A stretch of 32,151 bases of DNA from Chloroflexota bacterium (GTDB lineage: Bacteria; Chloroflexota; Anaerolineae; Anaerolineales; UBA4823): positions 2,860,872 to 2,893,022 of the forward strand of contig CP070764.1 of assembly GCA_020349245.1 (NCBI GenBank). Direction: 5' to 3'. The first letter of the stretch is position 1, and each line of letters begins with the position of its first letter. Below the pieces are notes generated by a model that saw nothing but the letters and a program-made list of their open reading frames with translations, ran no database searches and was not told the DNA's origin. This document shows positions 16,978-26,000 of this stretch, piece after piece. The position numbers and the translations under genes are program-made.

Positions 16978-17006
16978 AATATAACATATAAATGGCAAAA
17001 TGTCAA
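16978..17006 (-). promoter_or_regulatory. Promoter of the XRE regulator; predicted start coincides with the ATG
   Basis: On the minus strand a perfect TTGACA (17001-17006) and TATATT (16978-16983) are separated by 17 nt. Six bases lie between the -10 and the A of ATG 16971, the standard distance to +1, so the message is predicted to be leaderless. Confidence 0.75.
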
Positions 17007-17040
17007 GTATATATTGCATGTTGATTGATATAAATTGCAA
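16986..17040 (-). promoter_or_regulatory. Three phased direct repeats, probable XRE operators
   Basis: On the minus strand TGCAATTTATAT (17028-17039), TGCAATATATAC (17007-17018) and TGCCATTTATAT (16986-16997) recur at exactly 21-bp spacing, two helical turns. The last lies inside the -35/-10 spacer and the middle one abuts the -35, so a bound regulator would block polymerase. Confidence 0.7.
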
Positions 17041-17203
17041 AAATATGGAAAGGCATTTAAGAATGGTTCCTTGCGTAAATGTATTGAGGGATTGATTCGC
17101 GAAGTAAAAAAAGTATTGGCTGACAAACAAAATATCTATTCAGCGTAGGGTATACCGGCCACATCATCGCTGGCACCTTTCTAATATAAATCCTCTAAGT
17201 CTA

Positions 17204-18169
17204 TCAAATACTTAAATAAATCCTCTTCCGATCTAGCAGGGAAGCCATACCCACAATGGCACTTAGCAAAGCGATCCCTTGGATGAGTACCAACCAAGGC
17301 GAAGCGGATTGGTACCAGCCCGGCACGTCTGGGAGGGTCAAGAATGCCAGCAGGAAAAGGTGTAGCAGATAAAGTATCAGCGGATTTCTACCGCATATCA
17401 CCAGCGTATGTAATTGCAAATTGAATCGCTCGGTGACGAGATCGAACAAGGTGAAGATGAATCCGCTCAAACCGAGAGATAGCAGTACATATGAGGCCGA
17501 GACGCGATTCTTGCTGATTGGGAACCATAAGACGCTCAAAGTAAAAGCGACCAGTATAGCCAGCGTCGAGGCAATTACCAGGTTCCGATATCCTCGATTT
17601 TCCAGGAAATACAGGTCGGCAATCACAGTGGCGAGGATCAGCATGGACGCCCATGCCATAGAACCGTACAACCCGCCATGTGGAGAAGCGAGGACATTCG
17701 CCAGCCAGTAACGATTGAGCATGAACTGGTAAACGCTCAAGAGCACCAGCCCGATTAGAAACCGCAGCTGGTAGGGAAGGCGGATGACGGTGAGTGTTAC
17801 CAACCCAGCGACTCCGATCGCCTGCATCACCCCCCAATTGATCGTCACGTTGTCGACCTGCATCAAGATCTGACCCGCACTGAAGAGGGCGCCCATCCCG
17901 AGTATGGCAAAGTAGCGCACCACAAAATGCTTGGTCATATTCCACTTGCCATCTTTTTCAAGTCTCCGCCGGGTTGAAATTCCATAAGTCAGCCCGATGG
18001 CAAAGATAAACGCTGGGGCCCCCAAATCTGCTATCGTGTAGCCGATATCCGGGGCATGCTTGAGCCAGCTCGGGATCCAATTCACGCCGGCAATGAAATT
18101 GCCAACCATCATACCGAGAATAGCGAACCCGCGAAAGGCATCGATCGAATCAAGTCGACGATTATCCAT
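17204..18169 (-). CDS. Multi-pass membrane protein, acyltransferase-like (DUF5009/DUF1624/heparan N-acetyltransferase type)
   Basis: This 321-residue integral membrane protein has about nine or ten hydrophobic segments. The N-terminus RRLDSIDAFRGFAILGMMVGNF is the signature of membrane families that include heparan-alpha-glucosaminide N-acetyltransferase-like and DUF418/DUF1624 proteins, thought to transfer acyl groups to extracytoplasmic sugars. A second typical segment is DLGAPAFIFAIGLTYGIS, near residue 48. The C-terminal NPLILYLLHLFLLAFL has the loop-plus-His arrangement seen in these families (His near residue 276). The start has only a weak ribosome site. It is separated from the cupin gene by ~220 bp, so an operon is uncertain. 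The acceptor substrate is unknown. Confidence 0.7.
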   Translation of the reverse strand: MDNRRLDSIDAFRGFAILGMMVGNFIAGVNWIPSWLKHAPDIGYTIADLGAPAFIFAIGLTYGISTRRRLEKDGKWNMTKHFVVRYFAILGMGALFSAGQILMQVDNVTINWGVMQAIGVAGLVTLTVIRLPYQLRFLIGLVLLSVYQFMLNRYWLANVLASPHGGLYGSMAWASMLILATVIADLYFLENRGYRNLVIASTLAILVAFTLSVLWFPISKNRVSASYVLLSLGLSGFIFTLFDLVTERFNLQLHTLVICGRNPLILYLLHLFLLAFLTLPDVPGWYQSASPWLVLIQGIALLSAIVGMASLLDRKRIYLSI

Positions 18170-18390
18170 ATCTTTTGTGCACCGGATGAGATAGAGTTGT
18201 GAAGAAATCCTGTTTCGCTTCTACCTGCTACTGAAATTATATGCTATGAATAATTCTTGACAAATGGATTATTTTTGAAAAGGTTGAAGATATTTTATAA
18301 GGGTTTCCAGCTGTACATTCGTTGCTGAAAATTACCAACCAAGAGTTTGCAGCCAAGGATGTCTTTACATTGGCAGAGAATATTGATCCG

Positions 18391-18777
18391 CTATCCGACC
18401 GATGGCTGCCACTTTCCACTGACAAACGTGGCCTCTGAATCACCTGGCCAGGGCGGCATAGCGATGCAGATGAACTTTAATTCCGAGGCAGACACATTCC
18501 GGTATTGGAAAGCTGTTCCTGCGGGGATATTGATCGAAGTGCCCGGTACCAGGGGAGTGACACTGCTTTGCAGGCCATTATCTCGCCATATTTCCCCCTC
18601 GCCTTCCAGCACAAACCAGAATTCGTGAACGGTTGCATGGACTGTGGCTTTGTTAATTTGGTGAGGTGGAACCGTGCTGTGGATCATGTTGCCAGGTTCA
18701 GAAGCGATGAGGAAGCGAATATCCGCACCGGCAGGCGATTTAGCGTCGGGTTTTGTGGGCAGCGTAACGGTTTTCAT
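18391..18777 (-). CDS. Single-domain cupin protein
   Basis: This small cupin (128 residues) is a beta-barrel protein that usually binds a metal. Motif 1 is HATVHEFWFVLEGEGEIW (His, His and Glu ligands). Motif 2 is PGTSINIPAGTAFQYRN, where the usual His after the PxG turn is replaced by Gln or Tyr, so metal binding may be altered or lost. AAGGAG lies 5-6 nt before the ATG. It has no obvious operon partner. Cupins range from isomerases and dioxygenases to sugar-binding regulators, so no reaction is assigned. Confidence 0.85.
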   Translation of the reverse strand: MKTVTLPTKPDAKSPAGADIRFLIASEPGNMIHSTVPPHQINKATVHATVHEFWFVLEGEGEIWRDNGLQSSVTPLVPGTSINIPAGTAFQYRNVSASELKFICIAMPPWPGDSEATFVSGKWQPSVG

Positions 18778-19411
18778 GTATTCTCCTTAATCGCTCTGGT
18801 TCATTTATTGATCCGCATGTCGCAGCATATCTGGATCGAAGTACAGCATAGATTCATGAAGTAGAGATTTCTGCAGGATGATTTATTCAGCTTGATTATA
18901 GGTGAGAATATATTCCCCTTGATATTCACAAATATGGAGATGTCTCGTGATTGGACGCTTATACCAGTATACAGAACGAATTCAGCTCGCGCAAGCATAA
19001 AATGGGAGTTAATAAAATCTTATAGTAATGTGAACATTTATTTCCGTCTGGTCTTCCTTCAGGTGGAGGAAGTCAAACTTATTCCAGGAGACTGAAGATA
19101 AATGATCTAAAAAAAGGAGCTGACCTTGGGTGACCTTTATAGCTTTCTGGCTAATTATTCAATTGCCTGCTACCAGAATGGCAGGACCTGGCTTACGGGG
19201 AGAACGGAAACCATTTGAGTGCTCCGCGGTGGAAGGCGGATTGACAAAAATGTCTATCCAATCGTTCCGGACGATTATTTGTCTGCTTTCAATATCGTCT
19301 GTATAATGGTAGATGAGTTAGGGATGATCACTGCAGTCCATTGCAGGGGGAATACTCCCAGGCACAAGCCCTTATTATTTTTTGGTATTCATCTGGTCAA
19401 CGGGAGTGTGT
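18778..19411. other. Divergent intergenic region before the twin cyclase genes
   Basis: This ~630-bp gap lies between the divergent cupin and cyclase genes. Short frames here look like noise (no ribosome sites, odd composition). The cyclase promoter at 19279-19307 is listed separately. A small hairpin CTGCA/TGCAG lies near 19331-19346. No cupin promoter or known riboswitch was recognised. Confidence 0.45.
19279..19307 (+). promoter_or_regulatory. Sigma-70-type promoter of the cyclase genes
   Basis: TTGTCT (19279-19284) and a perfect TATAAT (19302-19307) with a 17-nt spacer. The predicted start near 19314 gives a ~98-nt leader to ATG 19412. It may serve both tandem cyclase genes. Confidence 0.55.
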
Positions 19412-22400
19412 ATGTCAGCAATACTGGAGGAGCAGATCAAACAAGTAAAGCAAGCCATAGCTGAATTAGAAACTCAAAGGTCGATACTTGGTGATCCGAC
19501 GGTAGAGGCTGCCGTAATCCCATTGCACCAGAAGTTGGCGGAACTTGAGGCGCAGGCTGAAACCCCACCAGAAGAACCAGCGGGAATCCCAACAAGACAG
19601 CGCAAGCTGGCGACGATCCTGTTCATGGACGTGGTGGGATCAACGGCGATGACCCATGACCTGGACCCCGAGGACCAGATGGGGCTGGTCGACCCGCTGA
19701 TCAGCCGCCTGGCTGAGAAGATCGGCGAGTTTGGTGGACATGTGACCCGCTACACGGGCGATGGCTTCAAAGCGGTTTTCGGCCTGCCATTCGCCCGGGA
19801 GAACGATCCTGAACAGGCCATCTGCGCGGGTCTGGCGGTCCAGGCTGAAGCTACCGAGATCGCGGCAGAGTTGGAAAGTGAGCGCAATATCCAGGGGTTC
19901 CAGGTGCGGGTGGGCATCTCCACGGGGTTGGTATTCGCTGGAGGGGAGACCGAGGGGGAGGATACCATCAAGGGTAACCCGGTCAACCTGGCGGCGCGCC
20001 TCCAGAGCGCTGTGCCTCCGGGAGGCTTGCTGATCTCCCACGACACCTACCGACATGTGCGCGGGGTATTCAATGTCGATTCTCTGGAACCGATCACCGC
20101 CAAGGGATTCCCGGAACCGGTACCTGTTTACCTGGTGCGGGAGCTCAAACCCAGGGCATTCCGGGTGCAAACCCGCGGCGTGGAGGGTGTCGAGACACGC
20201 ATGATTGGACGGGAGACCGAGCTGAAATACCTGCAGGATGCCTTGCTGACGGCCATCGAAGAAAGTGAAGGGCAGGTGGTCACGATCAGCGGCGAAGCTG
20301 GTGTGGGCAAATCGCGATTGCTTTACGAATTTCAAAATTGGATCGAATTGTTGCCACCATCACATCGCGTGCGCTTCTTTCAGGGACGCGGCTGGCAGGA
20401 ATCGCAGGGGCTGCCCTATAGCTTACTGCGCGACCTGTTTGCCTTCCGCTTCCAGATCTCCGACGATGATACAGGTGGGATGGCATGCAACAAAATCGAA
20501 ATTGGCTTTGGTGAGGTGTTTGGCACTGAGAGCGATGGAATGATGCGCGCTCATATCCTGGGGCAGCTGCTGGGCTTTGATTTCAGCGGCAGTCTTCACC
20601 TGAAAGGTGTACTCAACGACCCGGAGCAGCTGCGCAACCGGGGGGAAATGTACCTGGTTCAGTTCTTTAGGCAATTATTGAAGGAAACGCCGGTTGTCAT
20701 CTTCCTGGAGGACATTCATTGGGGTGATGACAGCTCGTTAAATGTGGTCAACAAGTTAGCGGAATTCCCACTTCAGCTGCCTTTTTTGATCTTGTGTACT
20801 GCTCGCAGTGTCCTATTTGAACGATATCCCCAATGGGGAAAAGACCAGATATTCCACAACCAAATAAAGCTTCTTCCTTTATCTGAAGTTGAGAGCCAGA
20901 GTTTATTGGTTGAAATTCTCAAGTTTGTGGAAGAGATACCTACCAATATTCAGGAACTTGTAATAAGCAAAGCAGAAGGTAACCCCCTCTATATGGAAGA
21001 ACTGATCAAGCTGCTGATCGAAGATAGCGTAATCATTCCTGAAGAAGAGATTTGGCGAATTAAATTAACAAATCAAAAGCAAGTCGATGTTCCATCCACA
21101 TTAGCAGGTGTGCTGCAAGCGCGTTTGGATAGCTTGCCGATCCATGAGCGAAAGGTACTCCAAAAAGCTTCGGTGGTGGGTCGCATATTCTGGGATCACG
21201 TCGTGACTTATATGCAGGTAGAAGGAGGGGATGGGGATGATCCCCAAATCATCCATAAAGCTTTAACCTCATTACGAAATCGAGAATTAGTTTACCGCCA
21301 TAAGGAATCAGCTTTTACCGGCGCGGTGGAGTATCTCTTCAAACATGATTTGTTCCGCGAAGTGACTTATGAAAGCGTGCTCAAGGGATTGCGTATACCT
21401 TACCATCGAATGATTGCTGATTGGCTGATCACTAACAGCGGAGATCGCGTCGGAGAGTACAGCGGTTTGATCGCCCAGCATCTGCTGTTAGCAAAGGAGA
21501 TAGATCAAGCTTGTGAATACTTCTTACAGGCTGGAGAGTCTGCTTTAGCCTCATTCGCTAACGGTGAAGCGGAAGGTTACTACCGAAAAGCACTGGAGCT
21601 TTCTCCACCTGTTCAACCTCTTGCCGTATTGTTATCTGGATTGGGTGAAGCCCTGTTTAGACAAGGCGAATCCGAGGAAAGTGAGGCGACCTGGCGCCAA
21701 GCAATCAAGCTATACCAGGATTTGGGAGATAGCGATCACTTGGGGGATGTTTTTGCGCGTTTATCCAGATTAATTGGGTGGCGGAATGGTTTTCTAAAGG
21801 CTTGGGATTTATGCCAGGAGGGACTAAAGATATTAGAAGGTGCAGCGGACAGCTCTGGATATGCTCGTTTACTCGCTGAAGGAGGTCGTACTGCATTGTT
21901 CAGTGAGGTGACCGATCAGGTTATTCCTTTATGCTTAAGAGCAGTAGAAATGTCTAAGCGGGTAGGAAACCTGGAAGTTCAATTGGAAGCAAGTAATACG
22001 CTAGCTGTAAATACGGATGACAAGGAAGAAAGTGTTGTGATCCTGAAAGAAGTAATTGAAATCGCAGAAGAAAACAGCTTATTGGCTACTGCATCTCGAG
22101 CTCATAATAATATTGGCGCAATGCTAGGGGATTTCTTTATTGATATAAATTCTGCCCTAAGCCATGAATGGCGTGCAGCTGAACTTGCTAACCAGATTGG
22201 TGACATTGATAGACTGATGTTCTATTTGGGAAATGTAAGTGAATATTGTGTTAACTTGGGTGAATTATGCAATCTAGAGGACAAATTGGCTGAATTCTTG
22301 GAAACATCTGAAGCACCTGAATATCAAGTGGAAGAATTTTTGGATGAGGAACGATTATTCGTTATGGAAGCTCGCGGAGAGTGGTATTTAGCCCTGGTAA

Positions 22401-23026
22401 CGCAGAGGAGGATTTTAAAAGATATTCAGGGAAAAGACAACTATCAAAAGATTTACCGAAAAAGATTACGTATAGCAAATATCGTACTAGATCTAAATCG
22501 GTTTGGGTACTCAGATGACTTATCAGAAGCGGAAAGTGTCTTGTTGGAGAATATCGAGCAAACCCCATCAGATCAAGATTTACTATTATTATTGGGGTAT
22601 GTACGTATTCGGCAGGGACGATTACCAGAAGCGTATGATTTATTACAAAGAGAAATTGGGAAAAACAATTTTTCAAATAATCTAGAGCGACTAATACATT
22701 TAGAAGTTAATTTTGAATTTGCAATGGCGGAGGGTCTTTGGACGAAAGCCATAGCAGCGAGTAAATCAATGATAGAGATATCACGAAATTGTGGTAATCG
22801 TTGGGGTTGGGCTCGCAGGCTGATTGATCTGGGTGATGCATATCTTGGACGTAACGAACCAGGCGATCTAGAAAAAGCCCGGAAGACCTACCAGCAGTCC
22901 CTGGACATGTTCATCGAGATGGGTGCACCGGGCTATATCAAGGTTCTGGAAGAACGGTTGGAGGCGATTGGTGATATGGGATTGGATCTAATATCCAATC
23001 CCGAGGACCCAGGGTTGGGATATTAA
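19412..23026 (+). CDS. Class III nucleotidyl cyclase / AAA ATPase / TPR regulatory protein (first copy)
   Basis: This is a 1204-residue cytoplasmic signalling protein. Order: an N-terminal helical segment (~1-50), a class III cyclase domain (~64-245), a STAND-like AAA ATPase (~265-560), a helical/winged-helix region, then TPR repeats to the end. The cyclase keeps both metal aspartates (Asp73 in FMDVVGST, Asp117 in YTGDGFKAVFG) and the Asn192/Arg196 pair (VNLAARL), so it should be active. Where many adenylate cyclases have Lys before the TGDG turn it has Arg113, so ATP versus GTP preference is unclear. Walker A GEAGVGKS lies at 294-301 and Walker B in VVIFLEDIHW near 428. ATG 19412 follows GGGAG by 5 nt. 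Third-position GC is high up to ~20650, low to ~22800, then high again, as in a mosaic. A paralogue follows 67 bp downstream. Confidence 0.9.
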   Translation: MSAILEEQIKQVKQAIAELETQRSILGDPTVEAAVIPLHQKLAELEAQAETPPEEPAGIPTRQRKLATILFMDVVGSTAMTHDLDPEDQMGLVDPLISRLAEKIGEFGGHVTRYTGDGFKAVFGLPFARENDPEQAICAGLAVQAEATEIAAELESERNIQGFQVRVGISTGLVFAGGETEGEDTIKGNPVNLAARLQSAVPPGGLLISHDTYRHVRGVFNVDSLEPITAKGFPEPVPVYLVRELKPRAFRVQTRGVEGVETRMIGRETELKYLQDALLTAIEESEGQVVTISGEAGVGKSRLLYEFQNWIELLPPSHRVRFFQGRGWQESQGLPYSLLRDLFAFRFQISDDDTGGMACNKIEIGFGEVFGTESDGMMRAHILGQLLGFDFSGSLHLKGVLNDPEQLRNRGEMYLVQFFRQLLKETPVVIFLEDIHWGDDSSLNVVNKLAEFPLQLPFLILCTARSVLFERYPQWGKDQIFHNQIKLLPLSEVESQSLLVEILKFVEEIPTNIQELVISKAEGNPLYMEELIKLLIEDSVIIPEEEIWRIKLTNQKQVDVPSTLAGVLQARLDSLPIHERKVLQKASVVGRIFWDHVVTYMQVEGGDGDDPQIIHKALTSLRNRELVYRHKESAFTGAVEYLFKHDLFREVTYESVLKGLRIPYHRMIADWLITNSGDRVGEYSGLIAQHLLLAKEIDQACEYFLQAGESALASFANGEAEGYYRKALELSPPVQPLAVLLSGLGEALFRQGESEESEATWRQAIKLYQDLGDSDHLGDVFARLSRLIGWRNGFLKAWDLCQEGLKILEGAADSSGYARLLAEGGRTALFSEVTDQVIPLCLRAVEMSKRVGNLEVQLEASNTLAVNTDDKEESVVILKEVIEIAEENSLLATASRAHNNIGAMLGDFFIDINSALSHEWRAAELANQIGDIDRLMFYLGNVSEYCVNLGELCNLEDKLAEFLETSEAPEYQVEEFLDEERLFVMEARGEWYLALVTQRRILKDIQGKDNYQKIYRKRLRIANIVLDLNRFGYSDDLSEAESVLLENIEQTPSDQDLLLLLGYVRIRQGRLPEAYDLLQREIGKNNFSNNLERLIHLEVNFEFAMAEGLWTKAIAASKSMIEISRNCGNRWGWARRLIDLGDAYLGRNEPGDLEKARKTYQQSLDMFIEMGAPGYIKVLEERLEAIGDMGLDLISNPEDPGLGY
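19526..19583 (+). repeat. 58-bp identical patch shared by the twin cyclase genes (partner 23208-23265)
   Basis: Within the N-terminal segment the two genes are identical over 58 bp, then match for another 15 after one mismatch, while the sequence just upstream is clearly diverged. This points to recent exchange between the copies. Confidence 0.9.
22826..22869 (+). repeat. 44-bp identical patch near the 3' ends of the twin cyclase genes (partner 26508-26551)
   Basis: Both genes are identical over 44 bp encoding DLGDAYLGRNEPGDL, followed by further near-identical sequence (IEMGAPGYIKVLEERL), whereas the preceding ~1 kb of TPR sequence is strongly diverged. Confidence 0.9.
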
Positions 23027-23093
23027 CTCCAGGTCGTTCATGCTGAGACCGGTATGCATTATTGAGAATTAGATATTCAAAGAAGGTAAATGG

Positions 23094-26000
23094 ATGGGAA
23101 GCTCATTAGCAGAGCAGATCGAGCATCTGAAGCAGGCCATCGCAGAAATCGAGGCTCAAAGACGAATCCTTGGCGATGTGGCTGCGAATGTTTCACTGGC
23201 GCCAATACACCAGAAGTTGGCGGAACTTGAGGCGCAGGCTGAAACCCCACCAGAAGAACCAGCGGAAATCCCAACAAGACACCGGAAGCTGGTCACGCTG
23301 CTGTACATGGATGTGGTCGGCTCTACAGCTATGACCCAGCATCTCGACCCAGAGGACACCCTCGAGATCATGGACAATGCCCTACCACGCCTGGCAGCTC
23401 CAATTGAAGTGCATGGCGGTCATGTCACTCGCTACACGGGAGATGGCTTTAAGGCCGTCTTTGGCGATCCCGTTGCCAGAGAAGATGACCCTGAACATGC
23501 TATCCGCGCTGGTTTGGAGATCCTTGAGGTAGCTAAATCGCTTGCTCAAGAGCTCGAAACCGAATGGGGGATTGAGGAATTCCAGGTGCGGATTGGGATC
23601 GATACTGGTTTAGCTGCATTGGGTGGACAGACTGAGGCTGAAGATACCGTTATGGGAAAGGTGGTTAACTTGGCGGTACGCATTGAGAGTGCCGCGCCGC
23701 CTGGTGGATTGCTGATCTCCCATAACACTTACCGCCATGTACGGGGTGTTTTCAATGTAGAATCTCAAGAAGCGATTACGGCTAAAGGTTTCCCTGAACC
23801 GGTGCTTGTTTACCTGGTGCGGGAACTCAAACCCAGGGCTTTCCGGGTGCAGACCAGAGGCGTGGAGGGGATCGAGACGCGCATGGTGGGACGGGAAGCA
23901 GAACTAAAATTCCTGCAAGATGCCCTGCTGACAGCCATCGAAGAAGGTGAAGGTCAGGTGATCACGATCAGCGGCGAAGCTGGGGTAGGCAAGTCGCGGC
24001 TGCTGTACGAGTTTCAGAACTGGATCGAGCTTCTGCCCGAACCGCTGATTCGCTTCTACCAGGGGCGGGGTCGGCAGGAATCGCAGGGATTGCCATACAG
24101 CCTGCTGCGCGACCTGTTTGCCTTCCGCTTCCAGATCCTGGATGATGACAGTGGGGATGAAGCGCGAGAGAAGATTGAAACCGGATTCTGCGATATATTA
24201 GGTGTGAATGATGCTGGCCTCCTGCGCGCCCACATCCTGGGCCAGCTGCTGGGCTTTGACTTCAGCGGCAGTCCCCATCTTATGGGATTGCTTGAGGATG
24301 CAAAACAGCTGCGCAATCGTGGTCTGATTTATCTGGGTGAGTACTTCCAGGCAGTCTCAATTGAGGCACCTACGGTGCTGTTCCTGGAAGACATCCATTG
24401 GGCTGATGACAGCTCTTTGGACTTCGTTAATCATCTGGGGCATCGCACAGTCCAGCAACGCACCTTAATCGTCGCAGCAGCACGGCATTCCCTCTTTGAA
24501 CGTCGTCCCTATTGGGGTGAGGGATTGTCGTTTCACCGCCGTGTGGAACTGGAGCCGCTCTCCCGGCGCGAGAGCCGCCAGCTGGTGGCTGAGATTCTGA
24601 AACTTGCTGAAGACATTCCAACACAATTGCGAGAGTTGGTTATCCATGGTGCGGAAGGAAACCCCTTTTATTTGGAAGAATTAATCAAAATGTTGATCGA
24701 GGATGGTGTGGTGATCACCGGTGATGAAACCTGGGTGATCGATCCGACCCGTCTGGAGCAGGTGGATGTCCCATCAACATTGGCAGGAGTACTGCAAGCC
24801 CGGCTTGATAGTTTACCGCCTGAAGAACGTACTGTGCTGCAGCAGGCCTCCGTTGTGGGACGCTTGTTTTGGGATCGCATCGTGGCTTATATCCAATCAG
24901 AAGCCGGAGATGGCAACCCGGATATCGTTCCTCCGGCATTGACCTCCCTGCGAGGCAAGGAGCTTGTCTACCGTCACGAGGAGTCTGCCTTCGTGGATAC
25001 CTGCGAATACATCTTTAAGCACGAGGTGCTGCGCGAGGTTACCTACGAGAGTGTACTCAAGCGCCTGCGGCGTACCTACCACGGAATAGTTGCTGATTGG
25101 CTGATCGCCAACAGCGGTGAGCGAATAGGCGAGCTCAAAGGCTTAATCGCAGAACACCTGCTCCTGGCAAAGAGAAAAGACCAAGCGCTCCCGTACTTCA
25201 TCCAGGCTGGTGAAACCGCTCTGGCCTCTTACGCTAACCCAGAAGCGGAACGCTATTTCCGCACAGCGTTGACGCTCTCCCCAACCGAAGACCAGCGGGC
25301 GAAGCTGCTCTCCGGATTAGGGGAGGCATTGAACCGGCAGGGACAAACTGAAGAGGCACTTCAGGTTTACCGTCAAGGGATAGATTTATATCAGACGCTG
25401 GAAGATTGCGATGGCATCGCGTATCTGTATACTCGTTCAAGCCAGGCGGATTATATCGATAATCAAAAGAGGTGGGGCCTTTGCCAGGAAGGACTGGCTT
25501 TATTAGAGAACGCGCCAGACAGCCTTGGCTTGGCTCGTTTGTTGGTCGAGGCTGGACGGGTGGCATATTTTTATGGTGTCAGTGACGAAGTGGCCCCTTT
25601 ATGCAACAGGGCCATGGGTATGGCTGAGCGAATAGGGAGCATAGAGGTGCAGGCCGATGCCAGAATCACACTTTCCATGTTATCGGAAGATTTTGTACAG
25701 TCCGTGACCACTTTGAAAGACGTTGTGGCGCTGACAGAAGCCAATGGATTATTAGGGACAGCTGCCCGGGCTCACAACAACCTTGGTTTCTTAGTAGGCA
25801 ATCTGGGAGAGCTTGAATCAGCTTTCGAACACTTTATACGCGCGGCAGAAATCGCCAGATTGATGGGTGATACCGGTGGTGTTTGCTTCTTTCTGCAAAA
25901 CGCGCATGAGGTAGCCTGTAATCTGGGTCGGTTGCAGGAAGCTAGTCAGATCCTTACCGAGATAGAACAAATCCAAAGCTTTGCTCCCGGGGCTTGGACA

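Noticed and set aside
16972..17130. N-terminal extension of the XRE regulator
   Set aside because: It would be a hydrophobic 53-residue leader unlike any short XRE protein and covers the promoter and the three repeats.
19201..19260. TTGACA at 19241 as cyclase promoter -35
   Set aside because: No -10-like hexamer at 16-18 bp; the TTGTCT/TATAAT pair downstream is better.
19219..19464. 81-codon frame running into the start of the first cyclase gene
   Set aside because: It overlaps the accepted start in another frame, has no ribosome site, and part of it lies over the cyclase promoter.
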